From the NCBI GenBank assembly GCA_026645815.1, contig JAPKMR010000028.1, positions 1-46,844 on the forward strand: a stretch of DNA of 46,844 bases. Direction: 5' to 3'. The notes below the pieces were generated by a model. It did not search any database and was not told where the DNA came from. It was given only the letters and a program-made list of their open reading frames with translations. The DNA is from Anaerolineae bacterium (GTDB lineage: Bacteria; Chloroflexota; Anaerolineae; B4-G1; SLSP01). The translations under genes and the position numbers were made by a program. This document shows positions 24,870 to 33,254 of this stretch, one piece after another. Position 1 is the first letter of the stretch. Each line of letters starts with the position of its first letter.

Positions 24870-25361
24870 ATGATCGAAGTCAAGATTGAGACAATTCAAG
24901 TCAGTCTGGTTTCACCTCACCGGATTGTGGTGCTCAAAGAGCGCGCTGGTGAGCGGTACCTTCCAATCTGGATTGGCGCCTGTGAGACGGAGGCGCTTGC
25001 GATGCATCTCCAGAATATCCGTGCGCCGCGCCCGATGACACATGACTTGATCGTGACCTTGTTGAAACAATTCAATGCCCGACTGGATCATGTCTTGATC
25101 AGCGCGCTCAAGGACGACACCTTTTACGCCCAGCTGGTCCTTGATGTTGAGGGGCAAGAGCAACTGGTAGATTTGCGCCCCAGTGATGCCATGGCCATTG
25201 CCGTGCGCGTGGAAGCGCCCCTCTTTGTGGATGAGAGTGTCCTGGATCAGGCTGGAGTCTTGCCGGAGCCGAGCCTGCTTGAGGAACATGGTGCGGAAGA
25301 ACTGGATGTCTTCCGTGATTTTCTCAATCGCCTGGATCTGGATAACCTGCCGACGGATTGA
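24870..25361 (+). CDS. Bifunctional nuclease domain protein (DUF151/BFN)
   Basis: This 163-residue protein belongs to the DUF151 family. Plant and bacterial members have been reported as nucleases, although the biochemical role in most bacteria is unsettled. It covers the domain from VKIETIQVSLVSPHRIVVLKE through the IGACETEALAMHLQ helix and the LRPSDAMAIAVRVEAPLFVDE strand-helix. An acidic tail follows. ATG 24870 is favoured since GGAGG is 6 nt upstream; an ATG directly before it (24867) is an alternative. It leads into dnaB 48 nt later and probably heads that operon. Confidence 0.87.
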   Translation: MIEVKIETIQVSLVSPHRIVVLKERAGERYLPIWIGACETEALAMHLQNIRAPRPMTHDLIVTLLKQFNARLDHVLISALKDDTFYAQLVLDVEGQEQLVDLRPSDAMAIAVRVEAPLFVDESVLDQAGVLPEPSLLEEHGAEELDVFRDFLNRLDLDNLPTD

Positions 25362-25409
25362 ATGGTCACTCGCGGTAAGACGTTATAGTGGCGAGATATT
25401 GGCTCTTGG

Positions 25410-26762
25410 ATGGTTGGGATGACTGCTGTAGAAAAGACAATTCCTCAAAATGTTGAAGCGGAAGAGGCGGTGCTTGGCGCACTTCTGATTGACCCGGAAG
25501 CGATTTTCCGGGTATTGCCCTTTTTGCGGGCTGAGCACTTCTATCTCCAGAAACATCGCTGGATTTTTGAGGCGATTTTGGCTTTGCATGAGCAGCGCGA
25601 CCCGGTGGATTTCCTCACGCTTACTACCGCCCTGGAGATGCAAGAGCAGTTGGAAGCGGTTGGCGGCGGCGCCTATGTCTCGCAGTTGATTGCTTCAGTC
25701 CCTTCGGCCATCAATGTAGAAAGCTATGCCCGCATGGTCGAACAAGCCAGTGTGCGACGGCGCCTTCTTGATGTGGCGAGCGAGATTGCACGGCTTGCCT
25801 ATGATGAAGAGAAGGTCATTGGCGATGTGGTGGATCAGTCCGAGCGCGCTCTATTTGCTGTGAGCCAGCAGCGCATTGCGCGCGACCTGCGCCCGGTCCA
25901 GGAAGTGGTCAGCACCTACCGGGACTATCTTTACAATCTCTACGCTCATCGCGGCGAGCTGATGGGCGTGACCACCGGATTCCGGGATATGGATCGCTTG
26001 TTAGGGGGATTCCAGCGCTCAGATTTGATCATTTTGGCCGCTCGCCCGGGAGTGGGTAAAACCTCCTTAATGCTGACGATGGCGCTGAAAGCTGCCGAAA
26101 AGGGAAAACTGGTGAGCGTCTTTAGCCTGGAAATGTCGGCTGAGCAGCTGGTGCAGCGCATGATTTCGGCGCTCAGTCGTGTGGATGCGCAGCGCTTGCG
26201 CATCGGCAACCTGCAGGAAGATGATTTACCAAAGGTTGAAGAGGCCATTGGGCATCTGGCGGATTTGCCGATTTACATTGACGACACGCCGGCGCTCACG
26301 CCGCTGCAGCTGCGCACCAAATGCCGGCGCCTGCACTCGGAGCACGGGCTGGATATGGTTTACGTAGATTACCTGCAACTGATGACCTCCGATTCGCGCA
26401 CCGAGAATCGCGTTCAAGAAGTCTCCTATCTCTCGCGCATGCTCAAAGCATTGGCGCGCGAACTGGATACCCCTGTACTGACCGCTTCACAACTCTCCCG
26501 TGCGGTTGAGCAGCGCCAGGATCGCCGCCCCGTGCTCTCCGATTTGCGTGAAAGCGGCAGCATTGAGCAGGATGCCGATGTGGTCATGTTCATTTACCGT
26601 GATGATATGTATCACCCGGAGACTGAGCTGCAGAATGTTGCTGAAGTCATGGTTGCCAAGCACCGCAGTGGTCCCGTCGGCACCGTGCAATTGTTCTTCA
26701 ACCGCAAACTCACCCAATTCGCCGATGCGAGCTCTGTTTCCAATCCTCCCCCGGAGTTTTAG
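25410..26762 (+). CDS. dnaB: Replicative DNA helicase DnaB
   Basis: This 450-residue hexameric helicase unwinds DNA ahead of the replication fork. An N-terminal helical domain (about 10-115) and linker precede the RecA-like motor. Walker A is ARPGVGKTS (around K217), the Walker B region is MVYVDYLQLM, and DLRESGSIEQDADVV and the arginine-containing VAKHRSGPVG follow. No intein is present. The ATG at 25410 and another at 25419 are both possible, and neither has a strong ribosome binding site. The stop is followed by CCC and the ATG of the DnaD-domain gene, so the helicase and its loading factors are encoded together. Confidence 0.96.
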   Translation: MVGMTAVEKTIPQNVEAEEAVLGALLIDPEAIFRVLPFLRAEHFYLQKHRWIFEAILALHEQRDPVDFLTLTTALEMQEQLEAVGGGAYVSQLIASVPSAINVESYARMVEQASVRRRLLDVASEIARLAYDEEKVIGDVVDQSERALFAVSQQRIARDLRPVQEVVSTYRDYLYNLYAHRGELMGVTTGFRDMDRLLGGFQRSDLIILAARPGVGKTSLMLTMALKAAEKGKLVSVFSLEMSAEQLVQRMISALSRVDAQRLRIGNLQEDDLPKVEEAIGHLADLPIYIDDTPALTPLQLRTKCRRLHSEHGLDMVYVDYLQLMTSDSRTENRVQEVSYLSRMLKALARELDTPVLTASQLSRAVEQRQDRRPVLSDLRESGSIEQDADVVMFIYRDDMYHPETELQNVAEVMVAKHRSGPVGTVQLFFNRKLTQFADASSVSNPPPEF

Positions 26763-26765
26763 CCC

Positions 26766-27470
26766 ATGGTAGATTCTAAAGACGTTATGTGGCACTTCTC
26801 CGGTTTCCCCGAGGGCAAGGCGCCGGTCATGGTCTTGCCCGAAGCCTTTCTCACGGAGCTCTTGCCTCATATTGCTGATTTGGCGGAGCTGCAACTCACC
26901 CTGCTGGTGCTGTGGCGCCTGGCGCAACAGCGTGCCGAGATTGCGCCTTGGATTACCGAAGCCGAGCTGCTGAGCGATGCTTTGGTGCAGCAGACGCTGG
27001 GCAGTGAAGATCTCGCGGCACGCCTGACACAGGCCCTTGACCGGAGCGTCGCGCGCGGATCTCTGTTGCGGGTGGGCTGGAAGCGCGCCGATGGGGTTGA
27101 GGAAATCCGCTATCTGGCGAACAGCCCTCGCGGGCGCATCGCGGTTGAAGCATTGCGGCGCGGCGTGTTGCCTAAAAAAGTACGTAGTACCGCCCGCCCG
27201 AATATCTTTGCCCTTTACGAGCAGAACATTGGCCCGCTAACGGCTCTGATTAGTGAGGACTTGCGCGAAGCTGAGTCAACCTTTTCTGCGGCTTGGATCG
27301 AGGATGCTTTTCGTGAGGCAGTTCGCCTGAACAAACGCAATTGGAAGTATATTCGCGCTATCCTTGAACGCTGGGATACCGAGGGAAGAGATGAAAGCGA
27401 TAGACGAGATAGTGAAGCAGATGGGCGCCGGTACGTCGAGGGCGAATTTGCCGACTTCATCCAGCACTGA
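26766..27470 (+). CDS. DnaD-domain primosome protein
   Basis: This 234-residue protein is a DnaD/DnaB-like replication initiation factor of the Firmicutes type. The N-terminal part (about 15-130) is a predicted winged-helix region. The DnaD C-terminal domain shows IFALYEQNIGPLTALISEDL (about 147-166) and the closing NKRNWKYIRAILERW motif (about 189-203). In Bacillus such proteins help recruit the helicase and its loader to the origin or to restart sites. It starts 3 nt after the dnaB stop and overlaps the loader gene by 80 nt. Confidence 0.88.
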   Translation: MVDSKDVMWHFSGFPEGKAPVMVLPEAFLTELLPHIADLAELQLTLLVLWRLAQQRAEIAPWITEAELLSDALVQQTLGSEDLAARLTQALDRSVARGSLLRVGWKRADGVEEIRYLANSPRGRIAVEALRRGVLPKKVRSTARPNIFALYEQNIGPLTALISEDLREAESTFSAAWIEDAFREAVRLNKRNWKYIRAILERWDTEGRDESDRRDSEADGRRYVEGEFADFIQH

Positions 27471-28827
27471 AGCTACCGAAGACGCAGCCTCGCAGCTGGG
27501 CGCGCCTGATTGCCCTGTTTGCGGTGGTCTTGGCTACGTGCGCCGTGATGTACCGCTCGATCATCCCGATTTTGGGCGGCTTTTCCCTTGCAGCTGCCAG
27601 GCAGATGCACTGCGCGCGCGTCGCTTACAGACTTTGCGAATGCTGAGCAACCTCGACCATCTGGAGCGCTTTACCTTTGCCACCTTCTGTCCTGAGGGGC
27701 AGGGATTGGCCCCGGATCGCCAGGCGAATCTGCGCCGGGTTTTCGAGCGCGCTCAGGGCTTCGCGCAGCACCCTGAAGGCTGGTTGGTAATGCGTGGCGG
27801 TTATGGTTGCGGTAAAACGCACCTCGCCATCGCCATTGCGAACGCCTGTGTGGAGCAAGGCTTGCCCGTGCTCTTCATTACGGTCCCCGATTTGTTGGAT
27901 CATTTGCGCGCGACTTTTAGCTCGACGACCTCACAGAGTTATGACGAACGCTTCGATGAGATTCGAAATGCGCCATTGCTCATTTTGGATGACCTGGGTA
28001 CGGAACAGGGCACACCCTGGGCGCTCGAGAAACTCTTCCAATTGCTCAACTCCCGTTATATGAGCCGTCTCCCCACCGTCATCACCACCAATCATGAACT
28101 GGAAGAACTGGAGCCACGGCTGCGCTCGCGTTTGGCAGATATCACGCTGGTGCAGATCGCGACCATTCTCGCGCCTGATTACCGGCAGGCAGGCACGGGG
28201 CAGGCGCATTCCGATCTTAATACGCTGGTCCTCTATTCCGATATGACCTTTGATAGCTTTGATTTGCGGCAGGCGGAGCTGGAGCGCGAGCACTCTGAGA
28301 ACTTGCGCCGGGCGATGGAACTTGCGCATGGCTTCGTCACCGCGAACTCCGGTTGGCTCACGCTGACCGGTCCTTATGGCTGCGGCAAGACACATTTGGC
28401 GGCAGCGATTGCCAATGAAAGGGTGCGCCTTGGGCATACCGCCCTCTTCATCGTCGTGCCCGATTTGTTGGACCATCTGCGAGCGGCTTTCAACCCTCAG
28501 AGTACGGTTCCCTACGATAAGCGCTTCGATGAAGTGCGTCGGGCGCCGTTTCTGGTGCTCGATGACTTGGGCACGGAGAGCGCTACACCCTGGGCGCAGG
28601 AAAAGATGTACCAGTTGTTCAACTATCGCTATGTATCCCGCCTGCCCACTGTGATTACCACGGCCAAGCCCATCGAGGCGCTGGATGCGAAATTGCGCAC
28701 GCGCATGTTGGACATCACCCGTAGCACGATTTTCGGCATTACCGCGCCCTCATATCTGGGCGGCGTCGGTAAGGCGACACCTAAAACCTCTCGCCCTCGC
28801 CGCGCGCCGTCTGGGAAGAAAAGCTAG
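27391..28827 (+). CDS. Helicase-loader-like protein with two tandem AAA+ modules
   Basis: This 478-residue protein contains two complete DnaC/DnaI-like ATPase modules. A zinc-binding N-terminus (C41, C44, C67, C69) precedes module 1: Walker A GGYGCGKT (K142), Walker B LLILDD (196-201), sensor ITTN (231-234) and arginines R245/R247. Module 2 repeats the helical lead-in from about 280: Walker A GPYGCGKT (K333), Walker B FLVLDD (387-392) and R436/R438, but the sensor Asn is Ala (ITTA, 425). Known DnaC/DnaI loaders have a single module. ATG 27391 has GAGGG five nt upstream and sits inside the end of the DnaD gene in another frame. The operon context supports loading of DnaB. Confidence 0.9.
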   Translation: MKAIDEIVKQMGAGTSRANLPTSSSTEATEDAASQLGAPDCPVCGGLGYVRRDVPLDHPDFGRLFPCSCQADALRARRLQTLRMLSNLDHLERFTFATFCPEGQGLAPDRQANLRRVFERAQGFAQHPEGWLVMRGGYGCGKTHLAIAIANACVEQGLPVLFITVPDLLDHLRATFSSTTSQSYDERFDEIRNAPLLILDDLGTEQGTPWALEKLFQLLNSRYMSRLPTVITTNHELEELEPRLRSRLADITLVQIATILAPDYRQAGTGQAHSDLNTLVLYSDMTFDSFDLRQAELEREHSENLRRAMELAHGFVTANSGWLTLTGPYGCGKTHLAAAIANERVRLGHTALFIVVPDLLDHLRAAFNPQSTVPYDKRFDEVRRAPFLVLDDLGTESATPWAQEKMYQLFNYRYVSRLPTVITTAKPIEALDAKLRTRMLDITRSTIFGITAPSYLGGVGKATPKTSRPRRAPSGKKS

Positions 28828-28834
28828 CTTTGGA

Positions 28835-28937
28835 GTGCGTTTCAACTTTGGGGAAAGAGCAAGACGATTGTTGTGCAAATGCCTTTACTTTGATTGATTT
28901 TTGGCGGCGGGGCAAAGCCCCGCCGCCAAAAATCAAT
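28835..28937. repeat. Family B element, left flank plus palindrome
   Basis: The left flank (28835-28892; GTGCGTTTCAACTTTGGGG and onward) matches 24626-24680. The palindrome arms at 28893-28913 and 28917-28937 pair perfectly over 21 bp with loop AAA. The right flank is missing. The recA -35 begins 15 bp after the palindrome. Confidence 0.85.
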
Positions 28938-28951
28938 TTTCTCCAAGTGAG

Positions 28952-28980
28952 TTGTGTTTTTAGAACACCAGTGCTATAAT
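28952..28980 (+). promoter_or_regulatory. Promoter of recA
   Basis: TTGTGT (28952-28957) and a perfect TATAAT (28975-28980) are separated by 17 bp. Transcription would start near 28987, leaving a leader of about 130 nt before the recA ATG. Confidence 0.8.
28962..28975 (+). promoter_or_regulatory. LexA-like SOS operator within the recA promoter
   Basis: AGAAC-ACCA-GTGCT is one base short of a perfect AGAAC-N4-GTTCT palindrome, the Gram-positive type of LexA box. It fills the spacer between -35 and -10, where repressor binding would block RNA polymerase. LexA control of recA is standard biology; the site itself is predicted by eye and lexA is not in the window. Confidence 0.65.
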
Positions 28981-29119
28981 GGACATATTCTGAGACCCTG
29001 TCAAAATCATCGGGAATTTCTAGCCTGACCCGGATTTTCTAGCGCCCGCTGTACTCAGCGCTTTATGACTAGAGGAACTTTTTTCAGGAGAGTTAATTCA
29101 TCGTCTTCAGGAGGAAACT

Positions 29120-30172
29120 ATGGTTGATGAAGGACGGCAAAAAGTATTGGACCAAACCGTTGCGCAGGTAAAGCGCCGTTTTGGTGAGGGCGCCTTGATG
29201 CGCCTGGGTGAGGCGACGCATTTGCAGGTCGAGGTCATCCCTACCGGCGCATTAGCCGTGGATATTGCCTTGGGCGTTGGAGGCTTACCTCGCGGGCGCA
29301 TCGCCGAAATCTACGGTCCTGAAGGCTCCGGCAAGACCACGCTTTGCCAGCACCTGGTCGCCGAATGCCAGCGGCGCGGCGGTATCGCTGCTTTCATTGA
29401 TATGGAGCACGCCCTGGACCCCACCTATGCGGCGCGCTGCGGTGTGGATGTGGATAATCTCTACATCTCGCAGCCTGATACGGGTGAACAGGCGTTGGAG
29501 ATTGCCGAAGCGCTGGTGCGCAGTGGAGCCGTGGATGTAGTGATTATTGACTCGGTCGCGGCGCTCGTGCCGCGCGCTGAGATTGAGGGTGAGATGGGCG
29601 ATAGCCACCCGGGTTTGCAGGCGCGGTTGATGAGTCAGGCGCTCCGCAAGCTTTCGGGAGCCATCAAGCAAAGTAACACTATCATGGTCTTCACCAACCA
29701 GCTTCGTGAAAAAATCGGCGTGATGTTTGGCTCACCCGAAACGACTTCTGGTGGACGGGCGCTTAAGTTTTATGCTTCCGTGCGTATGGACGTGCGGCGG
29801 GTGACCTCCATCAAGGAGCAGGGGGAGATTGTGGGGCACCGGACGCGGGTGCGGGTGACCAAGAACAAGGTCGCGCCGCCTTTCCGTGTGGCGGAGTTCG
29901 ATATCATGTTCGGCACGGGAATCAGCCGGGCGGGTGACTTGTTGGATATCAGCCTGGAATTGGGGATCCTGGACAAGCGTGGTTCCTATTACTACTATGA
30001 GGGTGAGCGCTTTGCCCAGGGACGCGAAAATGCGAAGCTGTATGTTGACGAAAACCCCGCCTTTGCCGACAATGTCGAGCGCCTGATTCGCGAACGTTTG
30101 CAAACACTGGATGAGGTTCCCCTCAAGGTTGGTGTTTCTGGAGACAACGACGCAGATAGCGACGACATCTAG
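29120..30172 (+). CDS. recA: Recombinase A
   Basis: This 350-residue protein drives homologous recombination and activates LexA self-cleavage. Walker A is [10 protein letters not shown] (G66-T73), followed by MEHALDP, the Walker B strand [19 protein letters not shown], loop 1/loop 2 regions and the [10 protein letters not shown] motif. The C-terminal tail is short and acidic, as usual. AGGAGG is 5 nt upstream of the ATG. The promoter lies about 130 nt upstream behind a family B palindrome, so recA is separately transcribed from the helicase operon. Confidence 0.97.
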   Translation: MVDEGRQKVLDQTVAQVKRRFGEGALMRLGEATHLQVEVIPTGALAVDIALGVGGLPRGRIAEIYGPEGSGKTTLCQHLVAECQRRGGIAAFIDMEHALDPTYAARCGVDVDNLYISQPDTGEQALEIAEALVRSGAVDVVIIDSVAALVPRAEIEGEMGDSHPGLQARLMSQALRKLSGAIKQSNTIMVFTNQLREKIGVMFGSPETTSGGRALKFYASVRMDVRRVTSIKEQGEIVGHRTRVRVTKNKVAPPFRVAEFDIMFGTGISRAGDLLDISLELGILDKRGSYYYYEGERFAQGRENAKLYVDENPAFADNVERLIRERLQTLDEVPLKVGVSGDNDADSDDI

Positions 30173-30180
30173 GTGGTTTT

Positions 30181-30209
30181 TTAGGGGCAAAGCACGGCTT
30201 TGCCCTTAA
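30181..30209. repeat. 13-bp palindrome between recA and the ZIP gene
   Basis: TTAGGGGCAAAGC (30181-30193) pairs with GCTTTGCCCTTAA (30197-30209) with one G-T wobble; loop ACG. It lies 8 nt after the recA stop and may slow or end transcription, though the T-run (GGTTTTTTA) precedes rather than follows it. Confidence 0.5.
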
Positions 30210-30235
30210 ATCTGCTTCCCCCTTTTGGAGGTACA

Positions 30236-31039
30236 ATGCAGGCGTTGAGCGGTATCAGTCCAGTCATTCAGGCTTTGTTGGGTACTTTGTTTACCTGGGC
30301 AATGACGGCGACGGGAGCGGCGGCAGTCTTCTTGGGGCGCAATGTCAGCCGCAAGCTGCTGGATGCGTTGTTGGGATTTGCGGCGGGAGTGATGATTGCT
30401 GCGAGTTACTGGTCGCTGTTGGCGCCGGCGATTGAGATGGCTGAGGCTGGACCCCTGCCCGCCTGGGTCCCCGCTGTCATCGGTTTTTTGGCTGGCGGCG
30501 CTTTTCTCCGTCTTGTAGACGTGCTGTTGCCGCATTTGCATCTCGGCGAAACCGCGCCTGAAGGGCTAAAATCTCATTGGAAGCGCACCACCTTGTTGGT
30601 CCTGGCGATTACGCTGCACAATTTCCCCGAAGGCCTGGCGGTGGGCGTGGCTTTTGGCGCTTTGGCGGCAGGCTTGCCAGCGGCGTCGCTTTCTGGCGCC
30701 ATCGCGCTGGCTTTGGGTATTGGCATCCAGAACTTGCCTGAGGGCCTGGCGGTTTCCATGCCCCTGCGCCGCGAAGGTATTTCGCGTTCCAAGAGCTTCT
30801 TCTATGGCCAGCTTTCGGGCGTGGTGGAACCTTTTGCGGGCGTGCTGGGGGCTGCGGCGGTGGTGCTGGCGCGTCCCATCCTGCCTTATGCCCTGGCTTT
30901 TGCGGCAGGTGCGATGATTTTTGTGGTGGCTGAGGATTTGATTCCCGAAGCGCAACAGGGTGGCTATGTACACCAGGCGACCCTGGGTGTGATGCTCGGT
31001 TTTGCAGTGATGATGGTGCTTGATGTGGCGCTCGGCTGA
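30236..31039 (+). CDS. ZIP family metal transporter
   Basis: This 267-residue inner-membrane protein has about eight helices and imports divalent metals such as Zn or Fe. The metal-site motifs are [15 protein letters not shown] (helix 4) and [15 protein letters not shown] (helix 5), the arrangement of the GufA/ZIP11 branch. [12 protein letters not shown] loop precedes helix 4 and may bind metal. ATG 30236 has GGAGG 5 nt upstream. The open frame extends 12 codons upstream without support. It may be partly co-transcribed with recA, and a strong terminator follows. Confidence 0.9.
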   Translation: MQALSGISPVIQALLGTLFTWAMTATGAAAVFLGRNVSRKLLDALLGFAAGVMIAASYWSLLAPAIEMAEAGPLPAWVPAVIGFLAGGAFLRLVDVLLPHLHLGETAPEGLKSHWKRTTLLVLAITLHNFPEGLAVGVAFGALAAGLPAASLSGAIALALGIGIQNLPEGLAVSMPLRREGISRSKSFFYGQLSGVVEPFAGVLGAAAVVLARPILPYALAFAAGAMIFVVAEDLIPEAQQGGYVHQATLGVMLGFAVMMVLDVALG

Positions 31040-31095
31040 GACTGGGCATTCGTAGGATTTCGGTCGGTGCCCAGTGCCCCGCTACGAAATCCCAG

Positions 31096-31145
31096 AAGCC
31101 GCCTTCAAGAAAAGCGCCATGCGCTCTTCTTGAAGGCGGCTTTTA
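31096..31145 (+). terminator. Terminator of the ZIP gene
   Basis: Sixteen-bp perfect arms (31096-31111 and 31127-31142) with a short inner hairpin AGCGCCATGCGCT are followed by TTTTACAC on the plus strand. It lies between convergent genes, and the U-rich end faces the plus-strand gene. Confidence 0.75.
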
Positions 31146-31148
31146 CAC

Positions 31149-32159
31149 TCAAATCATTAATGTCACACCAAAGCGATCCAGCACGCGTTGCAGCGGCGTG
31201 AAGATGGTCACCTGCTCAGAACCCGCGAACAGCAACCCTACCGCGCGTTGGCTCATATCCAGAATTGCAGAGCCGGAATCGCCCGGACTGCTCATGCGCC
31301 CGGCAATCACCTGATCGGTGAAGCGGGCGACATGCCCCTGATAATCCACATTTACCGTCACGTTGATTTGCTGGACCCGTCCTTCTGTGTACCCCGTGCT
31401 GCGCCCGGCTTTTTGAATGGGCAAGCCCAGCAGCGGTTCTCCGACGCCTGTGGGCAAACCAATATCGAAAATGGCTGCCTGCACCTGGCTCAGGTCTTCC
31501 ACAAATCCCAGTGCGGCATCCATGCGATTCTGCCCCGCCGTCTTTTGTACCGATTGCAGGCGATGGCTGGAGCCGGTGAGGCTGGCGAGCCAGTTGAGCG
31601 CCTCAGCGACACGTTTCGCCACGGAGCATTGCCCCGGTTGCTCCCCGAAATCCAGTGGCTCAAATTCCGCCAGGGTCGCAATCTGGTCGCTCGAGCTGCC
31701 CCCATCGAGCGGACCCGGTTGCCAGATGGGGTCGCCGATTTGCGCATCATTGCTATTCGCCAGAACGTGGTTATTGCTCAGGATGTAGGGCATCCCTGCG
31801 CGTTGCACGAGTAGTCCAAAGGTGCCCGCTGTGATGCGGTAATGCCCGATGGAAATGCCCGGCGCAGCTGGACGGTGCCGTGCCTTGGGATCATACGGCA
31901 GGTACGCCCGAATAAAGCCTGTCTCTACCACATCGGTCGGAAAACCATCCACAGTTTTGGGGACCAAATCCTTGGGCGAGAGCTCGGCGGCGGGCATCTT
32001 GCGCACCACCGAGACGATGAGGCTCAACTCATCCGTTTGCTCTTCCCCACGAATTTTGTAGCCCAATCCGCAGGCGACCACATTCTCCCGCCCAAAGAGC
32101 TCGGGCACGACTTCACTATAGACGTCGCGTGCTTGCGCTAAAATCTCGCCGTTCTTCAT
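31149..32159 (-). CDS. Trypsin-like serine protease with a shared N-terminal domain
   Basis: This 336-residue protein has a likely chymotrypsin-fold catalytic triad: H131 (LSNNHVLA), D214 (NRMDAALG) and S295 (SSPGDSGSA). No signal peptide is visible, so it is cytoplasmic or exported another way. The layout recalls the NAL1-like peptidase group. Residues about 5-85 form a separate domain with ENVVACGLGYK, LIVSVVRKMP and a KDLVP strand. The same pattern forms the C-terminus of the neighbouring membrane protein. ATG 32159 is favoured (GGAG 5 nt upstream) over a TTG one codon earlier. It is the last gene of the kinase/lipoprotein/membrane protein set, 63 nt downstream. Confidence 0.82.
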   Translation of the reverse strand: MKNGEILAQARDVYSEVVPELFGRENVVACGLGYKIRGEEQTDELSLIVSVVRKMPAAELSPKDLVPKTVDGFPTDVVETGFIRAYLPYDPKARHRPAAPGISIGHYRITAGTFGLLVQRAGMPYILSNNHVLANSNDAQIGDPIWQPGPLDGGSSSDQIATLAEFEPLDFGEQPGQCSVAKRVAEALNWLASLTGSSHRLQSVQKTAGQNRMDAALGFVEDLSQVQAAIFDIGLPTGVGEPLLGLPIQKAGRSTGYTEGRVQQINVTVNVDYQGHVARFTDQVIAGRMSSPGDSGSAILDMSQRAVGLLFAGSEQVTIFTPLQRVLDRFGVTLMI

Positions 32160-32222
32160 CAACGCTCCTTCTTAAAAACCAGGTTAACCTCACGTAAAGG
32201 TGCGAAGTCACAGCCGTGACTT

Positions 32223-33254
32223 TCAGCGGGTTGGCTCAGCCTGTTCCGCTGCCTGTGCCACGGGTTGTCCAATCGCTTCCACCTTGACCGGCACGCCTTC
32301 CAATTCGTCGGGAATGCGGTCTTTAGAGCGCAGGGCCTTGAGTGGCACCTTTTGGCTCACATTGACGATCAAAGTGATGGCTTCGTGTCGTTTCAGGGTG
32401 CTGCGCAAGCCAATGCCCACACCCACCACATTGGCTTTGGCGAGTAACTCTTCCTCGTAACGCTCTTTGACCCTGTGCACGTGCTGATATTCCATTGCAT
32501 AGTCTTCAACTGCCTCTGGAGGAGTTGATTCGGGTGTTGCCTTTGCCACTTCTGTTTGGGTATCCATGGGTACTTCTTTCTGCCTTTGCACTACAGTTGC
32601 AATACCACGCGTCCACAAACGTATGCCCAGGATGAGCAATCCTGCACCGCAGGTCCAAAAACCCCATCCTGGCGCCACCGGTGCGGCGTACAGGCGCCCC
32701 AGTGCTGGCAACAAGCGCGGGAAAGTGATGAATGCCGGGATGCCGGTGAGCAGTAACCACAATAGCATCACCCATGTGTGCTGCCAGGTGCTTGACCGCC
32801 GATCGCCCTGCTGGCGCAGATTGCGTGCCGTGAGCACACCGAGTGCCACCAATCCGCCTACGCCCCACCAGAAGGGCACCCGCCAACCCGGCGTATGCCA
32901 GGCGGATGGGAGGACATTATAGGGGGGCAGCGTGTTGACCACCAGAACGGCGCCCAGCACCGCCGCGCCCAGACGCCAGAACACGTGCGCCTTCGCCGCC
33001 AACATAGGCAGCAGCACCGCCAGACCGACTACGGGCAACCGCAGCGTATAGAGATTGACGCTCAAGGCGAAGGTTTCAATCTCCGGCAGGATTCGCAGGA
33101 TGTCGAAGAGGTCAAAGGCGTTCCAGGCTAACGCGGCGGCATTGTGCGCGACCCAGGGCCCAAAATAGCCGGTCAGCGCTACTCCCCACGCGGCAAGCTC
33201 GATACCGTATCCTGGAGCGTCGCTCCTACCAGGATTGCCTGTATAACCCTTCAT
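32223..33254 (-). CDS. Polytopic membrane protein with protease-linked C-terminal domain
   Basis: This 343-residue protein has roughly six hydrophobic segments (about 20-38, 68-87, 91-108, 125-142, 158-178, 195-215), a short acidic linker, and a soluble C-terminal domain (about 255-335). That domain shows ANVVGVGIGLR, ITLIVNVSQKVP, KDRIPDELEG and PVKVEAIG. It matches the N-terminal domain of the protease gene just downstream, residue for residue at the conserved positions. I start it at ATG 33254, which overlaps the lipoprotein stop by 4 nt. The frame is open for 52 more codons, but those lie inside the lipoprotein gene and are Arg-rich nonsense. Function unknown; it may tether the protease to the membrane. 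Confidence 0.75.
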   Translation of the reverse strand: MKGYTGNPGRSDAPGYGIELAAWGVALTGYFGPWVAHNAAALAWNAFDLFDILRILPEIETFALSVNLYTLRLPVVGLAVLLPMLAAKAHVFWRLGAAVLGAVLVVNTLPPYNVLPSAWHTPGWRVPFWWGVGGLVALGVLTARNLRQQGDRRSSTWQHTWVMLLWLLLTGIPAFITFPRLLPALGRLYAAPVAPGWGFWTCGAGLLILGIRLWTRGIATVVQRQKEVPMDTQTEVAKATPESTPPEAVEDYAMEYQHVHRVKERYEEELLAKANVVGVGIGLRSTLKRHEAITLIVNVSQKVPLKALRSKDRIPDELEGVPVKVEAIGQPVAQAAEQAEPTR

